Below are positions 33,381 to 41,728 of a DNA stretch of 64,000 nt, one piece after another. A model generated the notes under the pieces. The model saw only the letters and a list, made by a program, of their open reading frames with translations. It was not told where the DNA came from and searched no databases. Location of the stretch: assembly GCA_029961055.1 (NCBI GenBank), contig JASBVM010000023.1, positions 62,001-126,000 on the forward strand, written 5' to 3'. The position numbers were made by a program, and so were the translations under genes. This stretch comes from Bacillota bacterium (GTDB lineage Bacteria > Bacillota > Sulfobacillia > JAIMAT01). The stretch's first letter is position 1. Each line of letters begins with the position of its first letter.

Positions 33381-34112
33381 CTAGATCCCTCCTTTCGACG
33401 GCTCGGCCTGCGGCAGATCGCTGCCGCCGGCGGGCTCCCAGGGGAGGAGGCCCACCCCCTGGCGGTGGAAGCCCTCGCGTTCGGCCAGGGCGTCGAGGTG
33501 AAGCGTCATCAGGTCCTCGAGCACGCCGTCCACCGGTTGGTCGCCCGCCACCAGGCGGACCTTGGTGTAGGTCCGGCAACGGTGGCAGACGTCCAGACGG
33601 TACCCCTCGACCCCCTCCACCTCGAGGACGCCCAGCGAATCCGGCTCCTCGTGGCCGCAGGCGGCGCAGCGGAAGCGCGGGTACGGCCACTCCGCGCCGC
33701 ACCTGGCGCAGAGGAGGGAGCGGTCCCGGTGCCACTTCCTCTCGCGCAGCACCGCCCAGGCCGCCAACCCGCCGCAGACCGGGCAGCGCGCTTCGTGCCA
33801 CAGCTCGCGGATCAGGTCCCGGTGGGCAAGGGCCGTCCCGCGCAGCTCCGGCAGCCAGCTGGCCCAGGCCAGCGTGTAGCGCCAGCCGGGCCCCTCCGCC
33901 CAGCCCGGTTCGAGTTGGAGAGGAAGCCGCTCGGACGCCCGCTGGACGAGGTGCGCCCGGCGGAGGGAGGTGGCGGGGTCCGCCTCCGCCTCCAGCAGCT
34001 CGATCAGCGGGCGACCCCGGCCCAGCTGCTCGCGGACGAGCCCGGGGTCGAGCGCCCCCGGCGCCGCCTCCTCCCCTTCCGTCACCCAGTCGTAGAGCGC
34101 TCGCAGTTCCAT
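33381..34112 (-). CDS. fdhE: Formate dehydrogenase accessory protein FdhE-like
   Basis: Accessory protein needed for maturation of formate dehydrogenase. The C-terminal half has four CxxC pairs: CPVCGG, CARCG, CAACGH and CHRCRTY, the rubredoxin-like metal site of FdhE; VCHRCRTYTKV is especially typical. The length of 243 residues is shorter than E. coli FdhE (about 309), mainly at the N-terminus. ATG 34112 starts 4 bases after the fdnG stop, with GAGAGGG before it. It sits between the alpha and beta subunit genes rather than after the operon. Confidence 0.82.
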   Translation of the reverse strand: MELRALYDWVTEGEEAAPGALDPGLVREQLGRGRPLIELLEAEADPATSLRRAHLVQRASERLPLQLEPGWAEGPGWRYTLAWASWLPELRGTALAHRDLIRELWHEARCPVCGGLAAWAVLRERKWHRDRSLLCARCGAEWPYPRFRCAACGHEEPDSLGVLEVEGVEGYRLDVCHRCRTYTKVRLVAGDQPVDGVLEDLMTLHLDALAEREGFHRQGVGLLPWEPAGGSDLPQAEPSKGGI

Positions 34113-34116
34113 CGCC

Positions 34117-37100
34117 TCATGCCCTCTCCACACGGCAGAGGCAGGCCTTGGTCTCCTGGATGGAGGCGTTGGGGTCGAGGGCATCGATGGTCACCTCGTT
34201 GGCCGAGGGGCCTTGGTCGAGCCCCGCATACCCCCAGTGCGGCGGCATCCAGATCACCTGCACCGTCCGGCCGTTCACCCGGAGCGGCCGGATCCTGGCC
34301 GTCGGGAGCGCCTTCATGACCACCTGGCCGCGGGCCGTCTCGACCCGCACCCGGTCGCCGGGGCGGACGCCCAGCTCCCGGGCCAGCTCCAGGCTCATCT
34401 CCACGAAGGGTTCGGGCATGATCTCGTTCAGCCACGGGATGTTCCGGGTGATGCCCCCGGAGAGCCAGTGCTCGGTCAGCTGGCCGGTGGTCAGCACCAC
34501 CGGGTAGCGGTCCGGCCTCCCTACCGGCTGCCCGCTGCGGAGCCGCGGGTAGAGGACCGCGGGGTTGACCGAGACCCCCGGGTGAAGCGCGTTGGCGACC
34601 GGGCTCTCCACCGGTTCGTAGAACTCGGGGAAGGGCCCGTCCGCCAGGACGGTGGAGACGTCCCTGGGCGGATCACCCGCCTTGGCTCCCGGATCGGCGT
34701 AAGGCGGGGCCATCAACCGCGCCACGCCCTCGGCGTTCATGCGGAACGCCTTGCGCCCGCCGGGCGAGCCGGGTGCGTCGGTGGCCGCGGTCACGTCGGG
34801 GACGTCGTTCCCGGCCCACTTTCCGGCCGCGGCGTCCCACCAGACCAGGGGCAGCTCCGGCCGGCGGGGGCTCCCGTCGGGGTGGGTGGAGGCGCGGTTG
34901 TAGAGGACGCGCATGTTCCCAGGCCAGCTCCAGGCCCAGTGCGGGTAGTAGTGGAGACCGCCGGGGTCGTAGCTCCGGTCGCGCCGTTTGGTCAGGTTCT
35001 CCCCGCCGGCGTAGAGGCCGGCGTACATCCAGTTGCCGCTGGAGGTGGAGCCGTCGGCCTGGAGGTCGGCGATCCCCTTCACCAGCCTCCCGTCGACGTG
35101 GTATCCGTTGACCTCGCGCAGCACCTGGTCGTAGATCGAGCCCGGGTCGTACCTCCAGTCGGCCTTGAGGATGGGCTCGTCCTTGGGATCGGTGCTGCCG
35201 GCGTAGAGGTCGCGGATGCGCCGGAAGACGGCGTCGATGATCTCCGCGTCGGTCTTCGCCTCGCCCACCGGCCGGACGGCCTGGTAGCGCCACTGGACCC
35301 AGCGGCTCGAGTTGGTCACCGTCCCCTCCTTCTCCAGGAAGGAGGCGGCGGGGAGCAGGATGACCTCGGTCGCGATCTTCGCCGGGTCGGCGCCGGGCCG
35401 CTTCCAGAAAGAGGCGGTCTCGGTCTCGAAGAGGTCGGTGACCACCAGCGTCTCGATCTTCTCCAGCGCCTGACGGGTCAGCTTCACGTTGGCGTTGGAG
35501 ACGGCCGGGTTCTGCCCCATGATCCAGAGGAACTTCAGCTCGCCCTTGAGGGCCGCCTCGAACATGTGGTAGCTCGAGTAGGCCTTCTGCCCCTTGGGCA
35601 GCCAGCCGTAGCCGAAGTCGTTCCCCGGGGTGGCGTTGGGACCGAACCACGCCTTGAGCAGGTTGACCAGGAACTTGCCCCGGAAGGAGCTGTTGTGCTC
35701 GAACCAGGCCTTCAGGTCCTTGTCGGCCGGCGCCGGCGGCTTCAGGTAGCCGGGCAGGTAGTTGTAGGCGACCGCCATGTCGGTGGCGCCCTGGACGTTG
35801 GTCTCGCCGCGCAGCGCGTTCACCCCGCCGCCCGGCACGCCGATGTTCCCCAGGAGCAGCTGGAGAATCGCGTAGGAGCGGATGTTCTGGACGCCCGTCG
35901 TATGCTGGGTGATGCCCAGCGCGTAGAGGATCGTGCCGGGCCGGTGCGTGGCGAACGTCCGCGCGATCTCCTCGATCTTGGCGGCCGGGATGCCGGTGAT
36001 CCGCTCCGCCGTGGCCGGGTCGTAGCGGTCGAAATGCTCCTTCAGCTTGGAGAAGACGGTCCCCTCCGCCTCCAGGCTCTCCGCGACCAGCGGCTTCCCG
36101 TCAGGGCCCAGACGGTAGGCCCACTTCTTGGGGTCGTACTTGTGCGTCTCGGCGTCGTAGCCGGCGAAGAGGCCGCCCTCGAAGCCGTACTCCGGGTTGA
36201 CGAGGAAGCGCGCGTTGGTGAAGTTGGCGACGTACTCCTCGTCGTAGAGCCGGTTCTCCAGGACGTAGCGGATGATGGCACCGATGAAGGCGATGTCCGT
36301 CCCGGGCCGGATCTGCGCGTGCAGGTCGGCGATGGTCGACGTGCGCGTGTAGCGCGGGTCGACGTGGATGACCACCGCGCCGTTGGCCTTGGCCTTCATG
36401 ATGTGGTGCATGGAGAGCGGATGGTTCTCGGCCGCGTTCGAGCCCTCGATCAGGATGACCCGGGCGTGCTCGAGATCCGGCCAGTTGTTGGTCATCGCTC
36501 CCCTGCCGAACGAGGCTCCCAGACCGGGAACCGTGGGGGAGTGTCACAGGCGCGCCTGGTGGTCGATGTAGACGGCCCCCAGGATCCGCGCCATCTTCAC
36601 CCACAGGTACGCTTCCTCGTTGGTCACCAGGGCGGTGCCGAAGAAGCCCATGGCCTCGTTCCGATGGACCGTGTAGACCTGCCCGTCCAGCGTCTCCTGG
36701 GCGATCCAGTACCGGTCGCGGACGTCCTGGATCTTCCGGGCGATCCGGTCGAAGGCCTCCTCCCAGGAGATCGGCTCCCAGCGGTCGGAGCCGGGGGCCC
36801 GCCGGAGCGGCCGGGTGAGTCGCCGGGGCGAGTTGGGGATGACGGAGAGCGAGGAGCCCTTGCTGCAGAGGCCGCCGTCGTTGTTGGGATGCTCGGGATC
36901 GCCCTCGATGTGGACCAGCTTCCCGTCGCGGACGTAGGCGATCAGCCCGCAGCCCACCGAGCAGTAGGTGCAGGTGCTCCAGACCTCCCGCGCCCCGACG
37001 GTGCGAAGACCGGCTGCCGCCGCCCGCACCGGACGCGGGTCGAAGCCGAGCCGAGCCAGCGCCAGGCCGACCCCGGTGGCTGCGGTACCTTTGAGGAACT

Positions 37101-37119
37101 GCCTGCGCGTAACCTCCAA
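34117..37119 (-). CDS. fdnG: Formate dehydrogenase major subunit, selenocysteine-containing
   Basis: Catalytic subunit that oxidises formate at a molybdenum or tungsten bis-MGD site, outside the membrane. TTG starts a Tat signal (TRRQFLKG, then a hydrophobic stretch ending near AAAA), with AAAGGAG 10 bases before. STCTYCSVGCG and GGLCSKG bind the N-terminal [4Fe-4S]. At codon 192 an in-frame TGA falls exactly where E. coli FdnG has selenocysteine (196): [27 protein letters not shown]. The hairpin after it fits a SECIS element. Read through, the protein has 1000 residues and runs to the molybdopterin dinucleotide-binding domain. Calling it two genes or a pseudogene would be wrong. Confidence 0.93.
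36498..36546 (-). promoter_or_regulatory. Bacterial SECIS element after the UGA codon of fdnG
   Basis: The UGA occupies 36546-36544. Downstream, a 7-bp upper stem (36532-36526 with 36520-36514) closes a GGTCT loop, the SelB-binding apical loop type. A lower CTCCCC/GGGGAG stem closes the base. Codon by codon it aligns with the E. coli fdhF element: CAC after UGA, then CGGTT, then GGTCTG at the same distance. Confidence 0.85.
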
Positions 37120-37129
37120 GCTGCGATCG

Positions 37130-37136
37130 CTCCTTT
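37130..37136 (-). promoter_or_regulatory. Ribosome binding site that decides the fdnG start
   Basis: AAAGGAG on the minus strand lies 10 bases before TTG 37119, which puts the twin-arginine motif at residues 5-6. An in-frame GTG just upstream overlaps this site. Confidence 0.5.
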
Positions 37137-37147
37137 CCACTTTCGTG

Positions 37148-37173
37148 CCCTGCGCCGTCGCCGGCGCGCAGGG
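37148..37173 (-). promoter_or_regulatory. Leader hairpin of the fdn operon
   Basis: CCCTGCGCC (37148-37156) pairs with GGCGCGCAGGG (37163-37173) with one bulged base and a 6-base loop. It stands 11 bases before the ribosome site of fdnG and could affect initiation. It does not match a riboswitch I know. Confidence 0.35.
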
Positions 37174-37257
37174 GACTGCAGTCGCTCCTTGCGCTTCCCC
37201 CACCGCGGGCTGATGCGGCGGCTCCCCCCCCTCCCACCACCGCCGCCGGAGTCCAAC

Positions 37258-37330
37258 AGAAAGTTGTGCTTTATAAAACGCGCATAAGAAATGCGACGGC
37301 GGATCGTGTTGAATCTTAATTGGCAGATGG
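37258..37330 (-). promoter_or_regulatory. Probable fdn operon promoter region
   Basis: The 317-base gap between fdnG and the RND gene contains this single AT-rich island in otherwise GC-rich DNA. On the minus strand it has a TATAAA -10-like box (37275-37270), but no convincing -35. A CGCAT-N5-ATGCG inverted repeat (37281-37295) lies next to it and could be an activator site. The rest of the gap holds the leader hairpin and a 26-bp duplication. Confidence 0.4.
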
Positions 37331-37378
37331 AGCTCCGGATCCTTCTGCACCAAAAGGGAAGGACGGACCGGGCGGCCG

Positions 37379-37430
37379 ATCCGCGACGGTGCCTGCCGCG
37401 GCCCATCCGCGACGGTGCCTGCCGCGGCCG
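37379..37430. repeat. Tandem duplication, 2 x 26 bp
   Basis: Two adjacent 26-base copies (37379-37404 and 37405-37430) identical at 25 positions, each beginning ATCCGCGACGG and ending CCGCGGCC. It lies just behind the RND gene stop. No terminator function is obvious. Confidence 0.85.
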
Positions 37431-37436
37431 GCCGCC

Positions 37437-40400
37437 TCAGGCGCCCGCGCCCCGGCCGCCGCCGGGCGCCTGGCTCCGGGCCTCGTGGAGCGCCGATTCC
37501 AGCGCCCGTACCACCTCGGGGTCGGCCAGGAGCTGGCGGAGCCGCGCCAGGCTCTCCGGGGAGAGGCCGTCGCCGATCGGCGGCCGCTGCCGGGCGGCGC
37601 GCTGCTCCTTCCTGTAGGCGGGGTCGAGGAGCGAGTAGACCGTCGGTACCACCAGGAGCGTCAGGAGCGTGGCCGTGAAGAGGCCGCCGATGACGACCAC
37701 GCCCAGCGGCTGGAGGAGCTTGATGCCCGTGCCGCCGAGGCCGAAGGCGACGGGTACCATGCCGAGCGCCGCGGCCAACGCCGTCATCAGGACGGGGCGG
37801 GCGCGGACGGCGGCACCCAGGACGATGGCTTCGCGGACGCCGCGGCCGGCCTCGCGCAGCTGCTTGATCAGATCGATCATCACGATGCCGTTCCGCACGA
37901 CGATGCCCACCAGGAGGATCAACCCCAGGAAGGCGGTGACGCTGAAGTGGATCCCCGTCGTCCAGAGCGCGCCCAGGACGCCCGCCGCCGCCAGCGGCAG
38001 GGAGAGCAGGATGACGAAGGGGTGGAGATAGGACTCGAACTCCCCCGCCATGATGAGGAAGACCAGGATCACCGCCAGGACCAGGACGGTCGAGAGGCCC
38101 GAGAAGGACTCGAGCATCAGGTTGGCCACGCCGGTGTACTGGACGTTGACGTCGGCGGGCAGGTGGAGGTCGGCGAGAGCCCGGTCGATGTCCGCGATCA
38201 TGCCGCCCATGTCGCGGTTCTGGAAGAGCAGGGTGACGGTGGCGGCGGGATGCTGGTCGATGCGGACGATCGAGACCGGCCCCCGGCCTTCCTCCACCGT
38301 GGCGATGTCGCCCAGGCGGACGGACTGCGGCGCCTGTGCCGCCGCCGGAGCCGGACCGGCCGACGCCATGCCCGCCGAGGCGGAGGCGGGCGCCGCGACG
38401 GGAATGCGCAGGTCGGCGATGCGGTTGGGCGAGTTCCGATCCTCGGGACGCAGCTGGACCCAGATGTCGTAGACCTGGTCCCCCTGCTGGAGCTGGGTCG
38501 CCTTCTCGCCCCTCAGCGCGGGGTCCAGGATCATGCCGACCTGCGCCGGCGTCAGGCCGTACGCGGCCGCCTTGGCCCGGTCGACGCGGATGAGGATGTC
38601 GGGCGTCGACTGGCTCAGGCTATCGGAGACGCGAAGCGCGCCGTCCAGGCGGGCCAGGCGGTCGCGGATGCGGGGCACCCAGCGGTCGACCAGGGCGGGG
38701 TCGGGAGCGCTCACCTGGACCTGGATGGCGCTGGCCTGGGCGCCCAACAGCTGGACCATGGGCGAGACCAGATTGAAGGTGGCCGTCGCCGGCGGTGCGA
38801 CCCGGTCGACGGGGGCGCGCAGGCGGTCGATCACCGTCTGCGGGCGGACGCCGTCGCGGACGGTGACCGTCAGCATGGCCAGCTGGCTTCCTCCCGTCGT
38901 CTCGCCGAGGATGGCCAGCCCCTGGCTGCCGCCGATCTGGGAGACGACCTGGCGCACATCGCCGTCGCGGCGGACGAGCGCCTCCACCTCGCGCATCTTG
39001 GCGTCCACGGCTTGGAGCGAGCTGGAGGCGGGCATCTCGAGCACCAGCTGGAACTGGTCCTGCGCGGTCGTGGGGAGGAACTCGCTTCCCAGGTGCGGGA
39101 GGGCGAGGAGGCTGAGCGCGAGGAGGGCGGCGGCCCCGGCGAGGACGGCCCAGCGCCGGTCCAGCGCCCACTCCAGGAGCGCGCGGTAGCCGTCGGTCAG
39201 GCGGTTCCGGGGCAGGAGACCCTCGCCCTCCCGGCCGCCGCCGGGCCGGAGGAGGTGGGCGGCCACCATGGGCACGACACCCAACGAGACGGCCAGCGAG
39301 ACCAGCACCGAGCCGGCCACGGTGATCGCCAGCTGGCGGAAGATCACGCCGGCGATGCCCGAGATGAAGACGATGGGCAGGAAGACCGCCACGATGGCCA
39401 GGGTGGAGGCGACCACCGCCACCGCCACTTCCTGCGTCCCCTCCACCGCCGCCTGGCGGGGCGACTTGCCCCGCTCCAGGTGGCGCTCGATGGCCTCCAG
39501 GACGACGATGGCGTCGTCGACGATCAGCCCGACGGCGAGGGAGAGCCCGCCCAGCGTCAGGAGGTTGAGCGTCATCCCCTGCAGGTAGAGGACGAGGAAG
39601 GTGGTGATCACGGAGACCGGGATGGAGATGGCGGCGATCAGCGCCGTCCGCGCCCGGCGCAGGAAGAGCGCGATGACCAGCACCGCCAGCACCGCGCCGA
39701 TGACCAGGTCGCGGATCAGATCCTGGATCGAGCTGCGCACGATCTCGGCCGAGTCCAGCACCTTGGTGAACCGGAGGTGATTCTGGGCGGCCAGGCGGTC
39801 GAGCTCCTTCTGGACCGCGTCGGCGGTGGCCACGGTGTTGGCGTCCGACTGCTTGAAGACCATCAGCGCCACCGTGGGCTCCCCGTCCTGATAGGCGTAG
39901 GAGGTCGGCTCCGCCGCCGCCATGCGGACATCGGCCACATCCTGGAGCCGGACCGGTGCAACCACGGGGCGCCCGCCCGGCCCGACGCCGGCCGGCCGTT
40001 GACCGACCACCAGCTGCTTGAGCGGATCGAGGTCGGGCAGGGTGTCGGCCAGCCGGACGTTCCAGCTCCGGTCCCGCTGGGTGACGCTGCCCAGCGGGTA
40101 GTTGAGGTTCGAAGCCCGGATCGCCTGCTGAACCTGCAGCGGGCTGATGCCATAACGCGCCAGGTCGGCCTCGCGCAGCTCGACCTGCGCCTGGAGCGGC
40201 CGATCCCCGGCCAGCTCGACGCTGGCGACGCCGTCGACCCCTTGCAGCTGAGGGATGACGTGGTCCTGGATCAGCGCCGTGGTCTTCTCCAGACTGGCGC
40301 CGTCCTCGGAGCGGACGACATACTCCAGGACCGGCATGGCCGCCGGGTCGAACTTGGCGATCACCGGCCGGCGGGCGTCGCTGGGCAGGTCGGCCTGGTC

Positions 40401-40739
40401 GATCCGCGTGCGCAGCTCCTCGATGTCGCGGTTGACGTCGCTTCCCCAGTTGAACTGGAGCACCATGAGGGAGACGCTCTCCTGCGAGACGACCTGCATC
40501 TGGCTGAGTGCCGGGGTGGTGGCCGCCGCCTTCTGGAGCGGATCCGAGACCAGGCTGCGGACCTCCGTGGCGGAAGCGCCGGGCAGGATCGTGGTGACGG
40601 TCACCAGGGGCGGGTTGAGATCGGGTATCAGCTCGTTGGGCAGACGCACCACGGAGAACGCGCCCAACACCACTGCGACCGCCACCAGCACGGTGATGAA
40701 GACGGGACGGCGAATCACCTGACGGAGGAACGACGACAC
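37437..40739 (-). CDS. RND efflux transporter, HAE1/SwrC type
   Basis: Proton-driven exporter of 1100 residues with the RND layout: helix 1 (residues 10-30), a large outer loop, helices 2-6, a second outer loop and helices 8-12. GLIVDDAIVVLEAIERH near residue 406 carries the paired aspartates of the proton relay in helix 4. The two halves look homologous (IRRPVFITVLVAVAVVLG; LDRRWAVLAGAAALLAL). GTG is preceded by GAGGAGG at 9 bases. Neither a periplasmic adaptor nor an outer-membrane channel gene is next to it, as with B. subtilis SwrC. A divergent regulator gene probably controls it. Confidence 0.88.
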   Translation of the reverse strand: MSSFLRQVIRRPVFITVLVAVAVVLGAFSVVRLPNELIPDLNPPLVTVTTILPGASATEVRSLVSDPLQKAAATTPALSQMQVVSQESVSLMVLQFNWGSDVNRDIEELRTRIDQADLPSDARRPVIAKFDPAAMPVLEYVVRSEDGASLEKTTALIQDHVIPQLQGVDGVASVELAGDRPLQAQVELREADLARYGISPLQVQQAIRASNLNYPLGSVTQRDRSWNVRLADTLPDLDPLKQLVVGQRPAGVGPGGRPVVAPVRLQDVADVRMAAAEPTSYAYQDGEPTVALMVFKQSDANTVATADAVQKELDRLAAQNHLRFTKVLDSAEIVRSSIQDLIRDLVIGAVLAVLVIALFLRRARTALIAAISIPVSVITTFLVLYLQGMTLNLLTLGGLSLAVGLIVDDAIVVLEAIERHLERGKSPRQAAVEGTQEVAVAVVASTLAIVAVFLPIVFISGIAGVIFRQLAITVAGSVLVSLAVSLGVVPMVAAHLLRPGGGREGEGLLPRNRLTDGYRALLEWALDRRWAVLAGAAALLALSLLALPHLGSEFLPTTAQDQFQLVLEMPASSSLQAVDAKMREVEALVRRDGDVRQVVSQIGGSQGLAILGETTGGSQLAMLTVTVRDGVRPQTVIDRLRAPVDRVAPPATATFNLVSPMVQLLGAQASAIQVQVSAPDPALVDRWVPRIRDRLARLDGALRVSDSLSQSTPDILIRVDRAKAAAYGLTPAQVGMILDPALRGEKATQLQQGDQVYDIWVQLRPEDRNSPNRIADLRIPVAAPASASAGMASAGPAPAAAQAPQSVRLGDIATVEEGRGPVSIVRIDQHPAATVTLLFQNRDMGGMIADIDRALADLHLPADVNVQYTGVANLMLESFSGLSTVLVLAVILVFLIMAGEFESYLHPFVILLSLPLAAAGVLGALWTTGIHFSVTAFLGLILLVGIVVRNGIVMIDLIKQLREAGRGVREAIVLGAAVRARPVLMTALAAALGMVPVAFGLGGTGIKLLQPLGVVVIGGLFTATLLTLLVVPTVYSLLDPAYRKEQRAARQRPPIGDGLSPESLARLRQLLADPEVVRALESALHEARSQAPGGGRGAGA

Positions 40740-40803
40740 CCGGCAGGGCCTCCTCTCTCTCCGCGACAGGGGAAGCTTCCCTGTGCAAAGCGGACGGGAG
40801 TAG

Positions 40804-40832
40804 TCTACACTGCTTTTTGGGGTTTTTGTAAA
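40804..40832 (-). promoter_or_regulatory. Probable promoter of the RND transporter
   Basis: TTTACA (40832-40827) and TGTAGA (40809-40804) with a 17-base spacer on the minus strand. The -10 overlaps a GTAG-T-CTAC palindrome that could be an operator for the divergent regulator. Confidence 0.4.
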
Positions 40833-40848
40833 GCCGGGCGGATGGGGG

Positions 40849-41567
40849 ATGGACTCCATGCGGTTGACGTCGAGGCGACTCGAGCTGCTCCGTTCGGTGG
40901 CAGAACTGTATCTGGCGCGCCGGCTCCCGGTCCACTACGGGGCGCTGGCCGCGCGGCTGGGTGTCAGCAAGTGGACGGTCTATGAAACGTTAAAGCGGCT
41001 GGAAGAACTCGGGCTGGTCGAGCACGAGTACGCCCGCGAGGCGGGAAGGAGCGGGCGCCCGCCGGTTCTCTTCCGGCCCAGCGAGGCAGCCTGGCCGCTT
41101 CTCGGCCTGCCGCGCGACGCCTCCCGGGACGCCGGCCCGTCCGCTGCCCCGGCCCCCGCCGACCCGCGCGGCCGTTCGAGGAACTCTTCGCCCGCTGGGT
41201 GGACGCGCCCGATCCGCTCCGCCAGCTGCGGGAGCTTCTGGCGGGCATGGCTTCCTGCCGCGAGCCCCTGGAGGCGGGGGCGAGGACGCTGGCTGCCGCG
41301 CTCCTCCTCCTCCGCCTGGTCGGCCTCGACGTGGACGGGTTGATCGCGGCTTCGCGTCGTATCGTCGCCCCCCAGGCGCGCCTGGCCTTTGCCCTGGGTG
41401 CCGCCAGCGCGCTCCTGGAAGGTCCTGCCCAGCTCCTGCGGGAAGGCGTCCGCCGTCCCATGGAGGATGCGCTGGGAGGCCTGGTGGCCCGGCTGGGCAG
41501 GTTGGCGCCCGGGGAGGCCGACCGGCTCTCCCGCCTTCTGGACGTGGTCCGGCCGTCCGTTCCGTAG
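40849..41567 (+). pseudogene. Winged-helix regulator with an apparent frameshift
   Basis: One gene split over two frames. Frame A (from 40849) encodes a winged helix-turn-helix: LYLARRLPVHYGALAARLGVS, KWTVYETLKRLEELGLVEHEY, RPPVLFRPS. After the alanine-proline linker it turns into arginine-serine-rich nonsense and stops at 41343. Frame B picks up at about 41163-41175 with a sensible domain (RPFEELFARWVDAPDPLRQL to the stop at 41567). The switch needs a -1 step near the C-rich run at 41147-41160. Joined, the protein has about 240 residues. It diverges from the RND transporter gene and is probably its regulator. A sequencing error, a real mutation or -1 frameshifting could explain it. Confidence 0.6.
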
Positions 41568-41728
41568 GCGGCCGGGAGCCGGCCCTGCGGGCGTGCGGGC
41601 CACGGAGCACCCGGGTGGCTTTCGGGGGTCGTTCGATCCGTCTTGCCGCCGCGCCGCCGCCGGGCGCGGCCGGTTCGCGGGTGAAGCAGACAAGGGCAGA
41701 CAACGCGAGCGGAAGCGGTGGTCGCACG

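Noticed and set aside
36544-36546. In-frame stop splitting formate dehydrogenase alpha into two genes or a pseudogene
   Set aside because: The TGA is at the selenocysteine position of FdnG and is followed by a fitting SECIS hairpin; both halves are intact.
37379-37430. CRISPR or attachment-site repeat
   Set aside because: Only two adjacent copies, no spacer, no integrase and no tRNA beside it.
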